Source: Cocos nucifera
Lineage: Eukaryota; Streptophyta; Magnoliopsida; Arecales; Arecaceae
Direction of reading: 5' to 3'
Length of the DNA stretch: 64,000 nucleotides
Assembly: GCA_006176705.1 (NCBI GenBank)
Contig: QRFJ01000482.1
Location: forward strand, 530,989-594,988
Shown: positions 50,234 to 61,984 of the stretch, one piece after another
Numbering within the stretch: position 1 is the stretch's first letter
Layout: every line of letters begins with the position of its first letter
Program-made: the position numbers and the translations under genes
Notes under the pieces: generated by a model
Told to the model about the DNA's origin: nothing
What the model saw: only the letters and a program-made list of their open reading frames with translations
Databases searched by the model: none

Positions 50234-51517
50234 ATGCATTGGTTGTCCTCATAACCAAGAAGTGTGAAGATCCATGTAGGTGAGAGTAGAAGTATATCTA
50301 TATTGAACATGACCAATCTGCTTAGCACTTTACTATCAAGAGTAGCTAGCGAAGACTATGGGTATAACTATCCCTCTAACCTAAGATCACCATGATTACT
50401 TGCAAGCAACTCATTGTACTTTGGTGCCAAACTACCTGTATTTTTAATATAATGATAGAAGATTTTTAGGTGTAGTCAAGTACTTATAAAGTCTTAGTAT
50501 ATTTTAATTAAGCAAAACCTAGACCTGGGTAATCCTTATAAGGAGTCACGAGATTTGTAAGATTGAAGCACAATATGGATAAATTGTTAAGAGTTGATAG
50601 TTAACTCTGAAGTTATCCTAAGCATTAAGGGTCAAAGGGATGAATCATATAGTAACCATATGCTGGGGTTCTTGAATATTGCTTTACATACATTCAACCT
50701 ATCCGAACATCGAGTACCAATGCTAGATGATCACTTTGATTAGTATAGAAATTTATTTCTATGCTATCGGCTTAGATTCGAACCTATGGGGTCACACATA
50801 TAAGAGATTTCTATCTAATCGGATGGCTGATCAATGATTATGAATTGTTCCAAGATCAAATCATCAATATGATTGATAATTGATCAAGTGCAAGTATTGC
50901 ATAAAAATTAATTAGCAATTGGATTGCTAATTGGCTCAATTTGATTGAGCATTAGGGCTATGAATAAGTTTAATTAAATTAGATTCAATTTGGTTTGGTT
51001 TGAACTTGATTAGGTCAAGTCTAATTGATTTTTGAGATAACCCAATTATAAGATAGATCAATTTTCTATTCGATTAGGACTTCAGTGCATCAAATTTTTA
51101 ATTAGATTAAAATTTAAATTAGATTTAAATAAGATTTAATTAGATTTAATTATGCTCCTAGTTGGACTAGGATCATCCTTAATTAGATTGCATCAATCTT
51201 AATTTAAATAGGATTAAGTTTGCTTTGACCAAAGAAAATAAGAGAGCCGAGTTGGTTTGGGACTCTCTTCCCTCCCTTGCACCAAGTACCCCACACCCCA
51301 TGCCACCCTTTCTTTTGTTTTATGTGAGTTTCCTCATGCCTAAGAGATGTTCCACACACCCCTCCCTCTTGGTTTTGGAAATTATGTTGTCTAGGTCAAA
51401 ATAAGGCAAGTTATTATTACCTTGGACTCTATTTGATAGAGTTTCATGATTCCAAAACTCTATCCATCCATGGTGCCTAAATAGAATCAGATTGGATCTA
51501 ATTTTGGGTGTGGAAAG
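50234..51517 (+). repeat. 3' LTR of B2, second part
   Basis: Begins with the right copy of ATGCA and continues the B LTR from 24883 (GCATTGGTTGTCCTC). It is more diverged from the others, with several short deletions (for example around 50270 and 50480), as expected for the oldest, outermost copy. Ends at 51517, where A2 is inserted. The remaining LTR is not seen in the window. Confidence 0.82.
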
Positions 51518-52689
51518 TGTTAGATGTATGCCCTAGAAGTCAGATTGGCCGACACTTATAATATACTTTCTAAAGACATTTTTGTAATTTTGACTAAAAA
51601 TTTATAAAAGGATTATTTTTTTCTATCACATTGTGTATAAAGTGTCTATGATACATCTATTGAGTTAAGGAAAATAATAATGTATATTTTTAAGAGTTGA
51701 AAATTTAAGACATGTATTATCATAACTAATTCATAAATCACTCCCGACTAAAGGATCATCACGGAGAAGGTCATTGATCTGAAGGTTGGTATACGATCGC
51801 TTTCTTAGAATAGATGGATCTTGAGTATATGGTCTGGAGACACCAAAGTAAGAGTGCAGATACTTATTAAGAATAAGAATACTGAGCATGACTACCTCAA
51901 GTAATCATAAGGGAGTCTACCTTCTCATCGATGACTGGCTTAATGCTGCAGTAGTATGACTAGTTCTTTGATCTAAGGTGCATCGGTAGTTCATCTTGAG
52001 TGTGTTATAGTTTGACTACACCATAACTCAATCTTCTAACCATTCAGAATCCTGAGGTGTATGTTGGCTATAGCATGCTCATTATAGGAACTGGATCATA
52101 CCAAGATGGGATCTATCAACCTCGGTAAAGGAGGAGTAGTCCTATGATGATCATGAGATCGAGTCTTTTTGCCTACGATCATGGCAGAGTGCAATAATAG
52201 AAAAGAGTTTTCCATTAGGGTTTCACATCAGACTCAAATTGAATGATTCAATCATATGATAGATGTTGGGTTTGATGAGTTCACCTTAATCCTAATCTTG
52301 TCAGGGCTCATGATAGAGGAACCCAATCACATAGGTAGTTGCACCAAGAGGTTCACATTTAGTTCTGATGGGTTGCTACCATATACTGCTAAATGTCATT
52401 GGTGGATTTTGGAATCAATTAAAATTGTCTTGATGATCGACGATTCTAATTAGATGAATCAGAAGAGTTCTAATCCATCGAAAGATATTTCGATGATGCC
52501 GATGATAGAGATTATAACATGTCTCATTACCATATAGAACTGAACCTAACTGGATCACATAAATAAGGATTTGGATTTGGTTGTCATCAATTAGGCTAAC
52601 CCAATTTGATTGATTTGGATTAGATCCAATTAGATTTAAAAAAATTATGCTAGCACACGATTGAGCCTAATATTCTTTTTCTGCAGTCC

Positions 52690-53180
52690 TTCTGGATCAT
52701 CTCACTAAGCCAAATTGATTTGGCCATTAGGAGCCTTCTATAAATTTTCTAGTCTGACTGGAACTTGTTCAGATTAGAAAAGTCTTGTCCTAACCGGATC
52801 TAGCTTTCCTATCTCGGATGGAAATAGGACAAGACCTGCTAATTGCCAAATTAGATTTGGACAAGGCTTATCCAAAAACCTCGTATGGATTTATCCTAAT
52901 TTGACTAGAGCTTGTCCGGGTTAGAATAGGCTTGTCCTGGTCAAAACAAGGCTTGTCCTGTCTAATCAAGACTTATCCTAAATCCCATAAGATGGGAACA
53001 AGACAAGAGTTGTCTTTGCATATTAGGGCTTGTCCTAAAATCATGAGATGAAATTTGGACAAAGCTCTTTGGATACCCTGTATGGATTTATCTTGATCTG
53101 ATTGGACCTAGTCCTGCCCTGATCAAGGCTTCTTCTAACTTAATTAGGACTTTTCTAGTTCCAATATATGGGACTTGATT
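52690..53180 (+). repeat. degenerate internal repeats in A2 LTR
   Basis: Many imperfect copies of a roughly 20-25-base motif with core GGCTTGTCCTGGTCAAA or its variants (AGGACAAGACC in inverse form also occurs). A1 has only one or two copies (near 2290-2360). Confidence 0.65.
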
Positions 53181-53650
53181 AGGGTTTATCTTAAAATAAG
53201 CAAAGGAAATAGGACTTGAAGGTCAAATTTTGTCTTAATCCATTTGTAGGAAAGAAAGGATAGGGGTCAAATGTGTGCCCCCTAGAGAATTTCTAGGGGC
53301 ATACGCCCCAAGTTGATTCCATGAAGAGGGGAGAGGGTGCACGTCCTATGGAATTTATGGGAGGAATATGGGGCACACCCCATACCATGTGCCCCAATGG
53401 AAAGGTGGAGACTCCCATTCAAATGGGATTTGACTGGGTCAAAGGTGCTTGATGAGATCAAATACCCTGGAGATAAGAGGCTTGTGCCAATCAAGTTTTA
53501 TCCTCCTATTTTCCATGTCATATTTCTGGATTTTTTATGCGATAAATATTTGAATAAATTGGTATGGGGCATGGAGATCATGGGAGAGTCCTTCTGCATG
53601 TTGGCTGTGACTTGTTCAAAGTTATATGCAAAAGGACTCTTGAGTTGGTC

Positions 53651-53657
53651 TATAAAT
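53651..53657 (+). promoter_or_regulatory. TATA box in A2 LTR
   Basis: TATAAAT, at the position equivalent to 2767 in A1. Confidence 0.5.
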
Positions 53658-54254
53658 TGGGCCCTGCACAAGCTATTTCACATCGCAAATTCTCTACAAC
53701 AAAGCCCTGCCAAAATCTCCCACCATCTCCATGCCTTTCCCATATTCTGATTCTCTTCCTCTTCTCCATGTCCAAGGAGTTGGGCAAAATTGCAAGCAAA
53801 GATCAAAAGTTGGTCCTGGTGACCCTACAGATGCAGTGCGCGACTAGGGTGTTCCCAAATCAAGAGATGAAGGTACTGCTATAGAAGATTAATTTGAAGG
53901 CTCTATAGAATGACTTCAGATCTAATATTTGGAGATTAGATCCATAATGAGTGAAGCATCCAAATCTGACCCAAGTGGATACTCCAACCAGGCGCATGCA
54001 TGGCTAGCTTCGGGACCTTAGACTCGGACATCGTTAGATCATCAGTAGGGTAAATTATTTACCCAAGCAAGGTAACATTATCACCGATGTTACAAATTTT
54101 AGTTTAATTTTAGATTTTGATTTCAGATCATACTAATTAGATCTGAGAACTCTCAGATATGATTAGATCTCATAGAAAAATTTTTGAAATTCTATCTTAG
54201 ATCTGATTAGATCAGATCGATCCTGTGGCAGGAAAATCGGTTTTTCTTTTCAAT

Positions 54255-54266
54255 TGGTATCAGAGC
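54255..54266 (+). other. primer binding site of A2
   Basis: TGGTATCAGAGC, a perfect complement of the initiator Met tRNA 3' end. Confidence 0.9.
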
Positions 54267-55950
54267 TATGTTTGCAGTTCTTCAGATCATATTTTAATCT
54301 AATTTTTAATTTATTTATGATCTGATATATATGATTTCAGAGATTACATGAGATGTAATTAGATCTAAGATTAGTGGATTAAATTTAAAAATTCTTATAT
54401 ATGATATATGACATGCATGTCTAGATTAGTCTTATTGTTCTGTGCAATAATTGTCTAGAATAATTTTTCTCTTTGATATGATCAATTAAAATTTTATTTT
54501 TAAATATTATATTAGATATAATCAAATCTGAAATATGCATGTATGATTTAAATTTTGATACATGAGATGTATATAAAACATGTATTTATTAGATCTTTAA
54601 TTATATATGTGATATATATTTTAGATCTGACAGTTTTTGTAGTGTAAATAATATTTCTAATTAAGGAATTCCCTTTGGCCGTCTAGTCATAAGAATAAGA
54701 TGGATTTAAAGGATCTCTCTTCATATTCGATGGGATGCTCTTATGGCATGTAGGGGTGCTGCACGTCTATTCTTAATCAAAAATCAAAATTTACTTTTCT
54801 GCAAAACTTTAGATTCTAAAATCCTAGGATTTTTATATATGTTTTGTTTAGGAACCCTGAACTTAATTAAGAATTAAGTTTATGAAATCAATTAGGTCTA
54901 AAAATTATGAATTTTTAGATTTAAGATATTTTCATAAAACATGAGTTCGGATGTGGGCAGCTCAATTAGGTCAAGTGGTTGATCAGATCGAATCAAAAGT
55001 AAGGTGGGATCAAGAGTGCTTAGTTTTGACTAGCCCAATAGTTGTAAGTCTTGGTCAAGATTGACTCACCGTCACATGTGGTCGATCAAGTCAAGACCTA
55101 ATTTGGCTCCATGGTTCAAGCCTTGGATTGTCAACTAACCCAATCAGTTCTGGTTCGATAATTTAGTATCTAAGGTAAGTTTGCCAGATATGACTGACTA
55201 GTTTTTAATTGGGAGCTACTAGATCTGAATGCGTTCACGTTAAGTTAATGGCATATCCTTCCATCAGTCTTATTTACCTGGCCATTTGGATCGACCCAAT
55301 TCTAGTTTGAGGTGGTTAATGATTCAAGCTAATCCATGCTACTTGGTTAGTCATAATTGTTATGACTAAGTCAAGTCAAGTCTAAGAGATCTAAATCAAA
55401 TTTTTCTAAAAAAAATTAAGTCATAGGTCTTCCACCATTGTAGATGTGTGAGCCTTTTTCGGGGTTAATTATTTTCAACTGGATACAATGGTTCAGTTGC
55501 ACCGGAAAGATGCAACCACTTCTATTAGACATTAGATGCTACGAATTGAAGGATGGATTATGCTCAATATTTTAGATATGGTGAGGGATCCAATTAGGAA
55601 TCCAGTTTGTGCAAATGGTGGGTCTGACTTAACTAAGGAGTCAAGCAATATTCCAGGCATGGCGAGCTTCATCAATTAGAAACCAAGTTTGGGTGCACAA
55701 TGTTTAGAGAAACATTGAAAAGAGTTGTCCACTTATCAGTTGATCCATCATCAATAACTATTAGATAAGATGGTGACCCAGTCGGTGGGACCGCACCATC
55801 CGCTAGAAATCTATGATCATAGAGATTTTTGCATCTCTGCTAAGGGAGTGTATGGATATGAGAAAAAAGTAGAAGCCCAATTTATTTAAAAAATGAAACT
55901 CCTAAATAAATTGACTGCATCAAGTTAAATTACAAGTCTAACTAAAAATT
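54267..55950 (+). other. non-coding leader of A2
   Basis: About 1.7 kb between the primer site and gag. Parts (55100-55400) are recognisably related to the B leader (28540-28860), so families A and B share ancestry here. Confidence 0.65.
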
Positions 55951-56466
55951 TTGACTTTCTATAGAAAAATATCTGCATTAAACCTCCTAGCCCAACTTTT
56001 AGATACCCACAGACTAACCAGACCAAATTATAAGGATTGGCCAAGAAACTTCAAAATTATTTTGGGTTTAGAAAAGCTGACTTATGTATTGGACCAGGAC
56101 CCTCCTACTTTACTAGCCTATTTGATTGCTAATCAAAGAGCATCTCAAGAAAAGTGGTTAGATGATGATAACAAAATTAGGTGCTACATGTTAGGCTCAA
56201 TGTCCGATGAGTTACAGTGCCAACATGAAGACATCAGGATTGCACGTCAAATATTGGCATATCTTCAAGAGTTGTTTGGTGAATAGAGTTGCATAGCCCA
56301 ATACTAAGTCTCAAGAAGACTATTTAAAGCACAGATGTATGATGGGCAGTTGGTTCAAGATCATTGTTTGACAATGATCAAGCACATAGAAGAGCTTGAG
56401 AAGCTCGGTGTCATATTGGATAAGGACCTACAGATTGATGTGATCTTTCAGTCCTTAACTGATGCA
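55951..56466 (+). pseudogene. copia gag of A2, N-terminal half
   Basis: Particle-forming Gag. The frame at 55951-56286 carries LTRPNYKDWPRNFKIIL, LEKLTYVLDQDPP, the KWLDDDNKIRCYML block and LQCQHEDIRIARQILAYLQELFGE, all diagnostic of plant copia gag of the UBN2 type. A stop at 56284-56286 ends it, but homology continues to about 56460 (DGQLVQDHCLTMIKHIEELE, KDLQIDVIFQSL), with one more stop in between. The Tat element then cuts it. The upstream residues match the usual start region poorly, so the true start is uncertain. Confidence 0.85.
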
Positions 56467-58037
56467 TGATAAGTATCATAAATTTATCAATAAAAATATT
56501 AATTTATTAATTAATTTATATTTATTTTTAAAAATTAATAATTAATTTATATATATTTTTAAGAAATTAATATTTTTATTAATTAAAAAATTAATTAAAA
56601 ATAATAAAAATAAAAAATAAAATATTATTATCAGTAAAAAGAGCTTATTTTTTTGTCATAAAAAAATAAATTTAAAGTAAAACAGAGTTAAAATGGATCC
56701 AGTATGAATTTTCTAAAAAATAAAATAAAATAAGATAAGAAAGAAAAATGGCTCAGCGGCTCATCAAGTCAAGTTGGGGAGCCAAGCCAAGCCGTGTGCT
56801 AGTAAGCCACCAAGCCAGCCAAGCCATCTGGTGAGCCGCTAACATCAAGCTGATGTTAGTTTTATCGCGACTCATCGTAGACCTTTAAGAGAGGGTATTT
56901 TAGTAATTTTTAAGAGAAAATGGGCATCGATTGATTACGATCTGTGATGCATGCGGTCCACCATGGTCCATATGCACAGTAAAGTATGATCCGATGGCTA
57001 TGGTCACTGTCGATGAAGATCTTATGGCTAGGGTTTTTTTTCATTTTGATTTGATTTTTAACTCCTCATTTGCGCGATCAGACAACTCTAGAAGCTCCAA
57101 GCGACGATCCAACAGTCCATAGAGCTCTCGATGGTGATTAATCTCTCCAATGCACATCCAATAGCCAAAACTTCATCATCAAACGCGATCCAATGGCCCA
57201 TGTTTAATCCAACTGGAAAAAGGATTTGAGAAGGATTTTTGATGTGATATGATGGTCGAAAATCATTTATCAAGCTCCATCCAATGGCCAGAATTTAATC
57301 TGACTTGATATTGGCTGTTATACATCCATTTTTGGTGATTTTGGGACTGTTTGATCCAAATTTGATGGCCAAATTTCACCAAAACCTACAAGACGCATCT
57401 AGGGGCTATTTTAAGTTGATTACAAGATTTCTTCAATTTTGGCGATCAAAACACGTTCTTAGTCCCATATTGCCTGCAGCAAAGATCTTCAGTCCTCCAA
57501 CACTTATAAATAAGACCCCAGGCCATCAAATTAAGGTGTCTTCGATCATGAAAAAGCTACGGTCTAGGGTGGGAGCCATGCTTGGGTTAGAGGCTGCTTC
57601 AAGACAACGATCAACTATTTTTAATTTATTTTTTTTTTATTTTATGTATTTAAATTATGAACTTTTAATTAATGCAAAATTTTCTTTATGCACTTTAAAT
57701 TTTAGCTTTTTATTTTTAATTATAATTTAATTTTTGCACTTTAATTATTGTTCGTTATTTTATTACAAGTAGATGCTAAGATCTTGGTAGTAGATTTTAG
57801 TACCCAAATTTTATTTTTATGCTCTTTAATTTTTTTTTATTTAATATAATTTAAAATTCTATTTTTTAACTTCAAAAATTTTTTTTCAAATCTTTTTTTT
57901 ATAAAAATCAAAGATTTTAAAATTAAAATACTACCATCTCTATGGATTCTTTTACAAAAATCGCTACTTGCTACCTATTTTTAAATTATTTAAGAACTCA
58001 AAATTAAACTGATAAAAACTGTGTCTTAATGACAACA
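56467..58037 (+). repeat. 5' LTR of Tat-like element
   Basis: From TGATAAGTATC to GACAACA, about 1.57 kb. It opens with a very AT-rich segment with TAATTAA inversions and has TATAAATA at 57505-57512 followed by AGACCCC, a common promoter context in this group. GAGCCAAGCC-like short repeats occur at 56760-56840. The open frames at 56931-57122 and 57305-57730 lie within it and have no recognised domain. The LTR end is uncertain by about 20 bases. Confidence 0.68.
57505..57512 (+). promoter_or_regulatory. TATA box in Tat-like LTR
   Basis: TATAAATA followed closely by AGACCCC. Confidence 0.55.
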
Positions 58038-58057
58038 TCGTGCTCTTATTAAATTTT

Positions 58058-58074
58058 TGATACCATTATCGGGA
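58058..58074 (+). other. decayed primer binding site of Tat-like element
   Basis: TGATACCATTATCGGGA. Tat/Athila elements usually carry TGGCGCCGTTGCCGGGG here. The differences within the first 16 bases are all G to A or C to T transitions, as expected for decay of methylated DNA. Confidence 0.65.
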
Positions 58075-59330
58075 AGGACATGAGTATTAATTTCTTTTAA
58101 TTTCTTTAATTTTTTTGCAAATATTGCTTACTAACTTTTTCATCTTTATTATATAGAAAAAAGAGAACAAAAAAGAGGAAAAGAACTAAATTAAGGTAAG
58201 GAGGAAACTTTCAATTTTGCTTAGTGAGATCAATCCTAATCCTAGATTTTTTATTATTATTTATTTTATTTTTAAACTAATTAAAAATTATTTATTTAAA
58301 CCTAATTAAAAGCTTCATGACAAGATTAGAAATTCTAATTACTTAAAGCATGCATCATATTAGTTTTTTTTTTTTTTTTTTTGGTGATCGCTAGAGATAA
58401 GATGAGCATCTCTACTTCAATTAGTTGCATGCATCTAGTTTAAATTATATAAAACCTCTTGCTTAAAAAAAAATTTATGCATATTCATATTAAATCTAAT
58501 TAATGGCACAACCCATTAAACAAAATAAGATGAAAATTTAATCATCCTTCCTTCGCCCACAAATAATAACCAGCATCCTGCATTGACCTAAGTCTTTAAT
58601 TTTAAAATCAATTAGACATTGACCCTAGGAACTCGAGCTTATTACGACAAGAAATCCTAAAAGTTGGATCAGATTAGGGTTAGTCAATTTAACTGATATC
58701 TAGAAAAATGGTTCAAAAATAATTGGGCCTGAAGGAAGATGGTTTATAATTGATTCCACTAGTTTACCTGGCCAAGCACAATTGGTGTCTAAGAGAAGCC
58801 AATTGATTGACTGATCTTACACTTGGAGGGTTTGAAGATTACCTTGATAGTTAGGAGCTATCTAGATTTAGGACAATCTTTAGTTAGGATTGTTTGTCTA
58901 ACTTAATTACTAACCAACATTAAACCTAATTAAAACTAATCTTCTCTCTCTTCTTAGCTTTAGGACTCCTTAGGACCTCTTTTTTAGAACTCTTCTTTCT
59001 TTCTTCTCCTTTTCTCCTCTTCTCTTTCAAAAAAATTAAAATAAATTAAAAATAATAAAAAATAATAATTAAATAGTAAAAATAATTAAAATAATTAAAA
59101 AATTAGAATAAATAAAAATTTTAAAAAATATATAAAAAATAAATAAAATTATAATAAAATAATAAAATCATAAAAAAAATCATTAATTTTTTAAAAAAAT
59201 ATAATAATAATATAATAATAATATAATAATAAATAATAATAAAAAGAGTTTTAAAAAATCTAAAAGAGAAAATAATAATATAATAATAATTTTTTTAAAA
59301 AATAATAAAATAATAATAAAAAATCTAAAA
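58075..59330 (+). other. leader of Tat-like element with A/T-only low-complexity stretch
   Basis: Non-coding. 59030-59340 is almost pure A/T, built of AAT, TAA and AAAAT units, and 58362-58382 is a poly-T run. Neither is explained by a gene. Confidence 0.6.
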
Positions 59331-59479
59331 AAAATTTGAACCACATGTTAGGGTTGCAATAGTACATACATGATAGAAAATTGCTTTACCTGATCTAGTT
59401 GAATTCAACCATAAAATTGAATGGTTGAATTATGTTAAATCTAATAATCAAATGGCTGAAAATTTTAGGAACCATTTAA

Positions 59480-60435
59480 GCAGATGAAGGAATATTTTAT
59501 TCCTTCCATTTATAACCCATTGACTTGTATCTAGTTACCTAATATCAATACTACCCACTATGAGATCAAGTCAACCATAATCCAGATTCTCCCATCCATC
59601 CATGGGAACATCAATGAAAATTCTTATAAGCATTTGGATGAATTTTTAGAAATCTGCTCTATGGTGAAAATTTAAAATTTGACTAATAATTTTTTTAGAT
59701 TAATTTTAATTTTTTTCATTAAAAGATAAAGCCAAGTACTGGCTTGGCACAATAGGGAGACCAATCCAAACTTGGGCTGAATTGCAAAGTGAATTTCTTA
59801 AGAAATTTTATCCCATAGATCGAACCAATACCATGAGGTGAATAAATTCACGAGTCATGGGAGAGACTTAAGAAACTTATTAGAAAATGTCCACACCATG
59901 GTCCGTTTAAGTGACAAATTATTCAAGCTTTCTATAAGGATTTAGGAGACCAATATAAATAAATAGTAGATGTATCTTGTGGAGGTGTATTCATGAATAA
60001 AAGTAAGGATGAAGCTTATACCTTATTTGAAATCCGGAGTAAAAACTCAATCAATCATGCTTCATTATCTTTCTACCAAACCTGGACAGGGATCCATGAA
60101 TGTAAATATCTAGAATCTAGTCTTAAGGTTGATTTGAATTTGATAAATAAGTAGACTTTCTGGCCTAGAAATTAGACCAACTCCTCACCCTAGGTCAACA
60201 ATCTCCTGCATAATTCACATCATCTTCTAATTATCAGGAGACTTGTTCAATCTGTGCTAGTCCAACCCATCATGTGAGTGAATGTCCCATGGCTGCATAG
60301 TTTTTACTTTTTATTCAAGAATAAGTTCAAACTGCACAAGGCTACTCCAAGCTAATTAATGATTCTTTTTCAAATTCATATAACCTAAATTGCAGAAACC
60401 ATCCTAATTTTTCTTGGATATCCCAACGGACTTAG
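59480..60435 (+). pseudogene. degenerate gag of Tat/Athila-like gypsy element
   Basis: Structural particle protein. With several stops and frameshifts one can read segments typical of the group: IQILPSIHGNINENSYKHLDEF then LEICSM (59580-59670), a WAELQSEFLKKFYP-like block (59775-59815), and CPHHG-like remnants near 59890. An intact zinc knuckle of spacing C-X2-C-X4-H-X4-C (CSICASPTHHVSEC) lies at 60243-60284. About 90 bases later comes NCRNHPNFSW (60388-60417), a post-knuckle motif that is very characteristic of Athila/Tat gag. The gene is then cut by the CACTA-like terminus at 60455. Confidence 0.82.
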
Positions 60436-60454
60436 GCTCAGACACAATATCAAA

Positions 60455-60472
60455 CACTACTACAAAAATGAC
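60455..60472 (+). repeat. CACTA terminal inverted repeat (left)
   Basis: CACTACTACAAAAATGAC, matching the consensus start of plant CACTA elements. Confidence 0.82.
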
Positions 60473-60805
60473 TTATGGCAACACTTACTATGGTAGCGAT
60501 TTTCGAAACCACTGCCATAGCTCCTACGGTAGCGATTTTCATTAACCGCTGCTATAGGTCGGACCCGTGGCAGCGGTTTTTGTAATCGCTACTATAGATC
60601 TGACATATAGCAGCGGTTACAAAAAATCGCTACCATAGGTTGGACCTATCGTAGCAGTTACAGAAAATCACTACCATAGGTCGACCTATAGCAGTGGTTT
60701 ATTGTAACCTCTGCCATAAGTCAGACTTATAGCAGCGGTTAGTAGGAACCGCTGCTATAATTTGATTTATGGCAGTGGTTAATTGTAACCGCTGTCATAT
60801 ATATA
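60473..60805 (+). repeat. CACTA subterminal repeat array, left
   Basis: At least a dozen direct and inverted copies of a short motif with core GGTAGCGATTTTCG, GCAGCGGTTA or the inverse AACCGCTGCCATAG, spaced about 25-30 bases. Such arrays are where the CACTA transposase binds. Confidence 0.82.
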
Positions 60806-60809
60806 TATT

Positions 60810-61235
60810 TAAATATTATATAATTTTAAAATTTAATGTTCATCTTCATTATTCATTATCTAAATAATTATCATTAGAGTGTCTTCGCAAAAGATCGCCG
60901 TGATCCGATGGCCCTAGCTTCATCAATCAGAAAAATTTAATTTCGACGACCACGAACGATGATGCGATGATCTGATAGATGAAGACCTCCGATGGATCTA
61001 AAAATCTGCAATGATGATCTCGATGATGTTTGTAGCATACTATCAAAGTTTTACTTCAATCAGATATCGTTATCTTGGTCAATTTAGTATAGGTTAGTTT
61101 CAGTCATTAAATGATAAATGAGTGATCAAAGGATCAAACAGTATCCGATTATGAGATAATTTTTTTTATAAATAATCTTGGCTACTACTTTAATCATTTT
61201 TTTATGATGGTGATTATAAAATTTAACTCATGAGA
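60810..61235 (+). repeat. left arm of long palindrome
   Basis: Near-complementary to 61310-61735 read backwards. Clear matching pieces include CATCGGAGG/CCTCCGATG, GATGTTTGTAGCATACTATCAAA/TTTGATAGTATGC (inverted), GGCCCTAGCTTCAT/ATGAAGCTAGGGCC and TTCATTATTCATTATC. Confidence 0.82.
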
Positions 61236-61309
61236 TGAAGAACGATCTAAAACTATACTGATTGTTATGCTCATGCTTTTGCAATATCTGCTTAACATAA
61301 ATAATTTAT

Positions 61310-61735
61310 ACGAAAATGATTTAAATTTTACTATCATCATCATATAAAATATTTAAAATTATAATAAAGATCATTTAACTAAAAAATTATCTAATAATTG
61401 AATGCCGTTTAACCCTTTGATCGCTTGTTTCTAATTTAACGATTGAAAATATTCCATACTAAATTGACCATAATAACGATATCCAATTGAAGTAAAATTT
61501 TGATAGTATGCTACAAACATCATCAAAATCATCCTTGCAGATTTTTGAATCCATCGGAGATTTTCATCTATCAGATCATCGTATCATCGTTCGTGATCGT
61601 CGAAATCAAATTTTTTTGATCAATGAAGCTAGGGCCATCAGATCGAGGTGACCTTTTCGATAACACTCTAATGATAATTATTCAGATAATGAATGGTGAA
61701 GATGGATATTAAATTTTAAAATTATATAATATTTT
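61310..61735 (+). repeat. right arm of long palindrome
   Basis: Inverse complement of 60810-61235 with scattered differences. The loop between them is about 75 bases. Similarity is strongest in the outer 330 bases of each arm and weaker towards the loop. Confidence 0.82.
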
Positions 61736-61754
61736 AAAAAAATAAGAAAAGAAT

Positions 61755-61950
61755 TATTTTCCATCTATGACAGTGGTTATCAAAAATCACTACTATAGAT
61801 CTACAACAGCAGTTATAAAATCACTACCGTAAATCTATGACAGTGATTTTGGATAACCGCTATCGTAGATCTATGGCAGTAGTTCGATAACTGCTGCCAT
61901 AGATCTATTATAATGGTTCGATAATCACTACCATAGGTTAGGTTAAAAAT
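61755..61950 (+). repeat. subterminal-type repeat array, right of the palindrome
   Basis: The same motif as in 60473-60805 (ATCTATGGCAGTAGTTCGATAACTGCTGCCATAG and variants), mirroring the left array. It extends the inverted symmetry to about 1.5 kb overall, but no CACTA terminus follows. Confidence 0.75.
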
Positions 61951-61984
61951 TCATAAATTTTTTCTTTCCTTCCATGCGCGCTCG

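Larger units (their letters stand above)
51518..54252 (+). repeat. 5' LTR of A2 (2735 bases)
   Basis: TGTTAGATGTATGCCC to CTTTTCA, followed two bases later by the primer site. TATA at 53651-53657. It is about 450 bases longer than the A1 LTR because of a degenerate repeat region at about 52690-53180. The open frames at 53282-53884 on both strands are in the LTR and are not called as genes. Confidence 0.87.
51518..56466 (+). mobile_element. Ty1/copia element A2, 5' part
   Basis: Complete 5' LTR (51518-54252), perfect primer site, leader and the first part of gag, then interrupted at 56467 by a Tat-like gypsy element. Same family as A1 (3' part at 1-3343) and A3 (inverted from 63020). It is inserted in the 3' LTR of B2, with left flank GAAAG. 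The right end is outside the window, so the duplication cannot be checked. Confidence 0.85.
56467..60454 (+). mobile_element. Ty3/gypsy Tat/Athila-like element, 5' part
   Basis: 5' LTR (about 56467-58037), decayed primer site, long AT-rich leader and a degenerate gag with intact zinc knuckle, interrupted by a CACTA-like element at 60455. Its LTR starts inside the gag of A2, with left flank ATGCA (56462-56466). Protease, RT and the 3' LTR are not in the window. Confidence 0.78.

Noticed and set aside
53337..53884. Overlapping 137- and 106-codon frames
   Set aside because: Both are inside the A2 LTR around the promoter, with no known domain; the A1 LTR does not retain them.
57305..57730. 141-codon frame
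   Set aside because: Inside the Tat-like LTR, spanning its TATA box; no recognised domain and an AT-driven hydrophobic tail.
60473..60805. CRISPR-like regularly spaced repeats
   Set aside because: The repeats are degenerate, occur in both orientations and sit next to a CACTA terminus in a plant genome; they are subterminal transposase-binding repeats.
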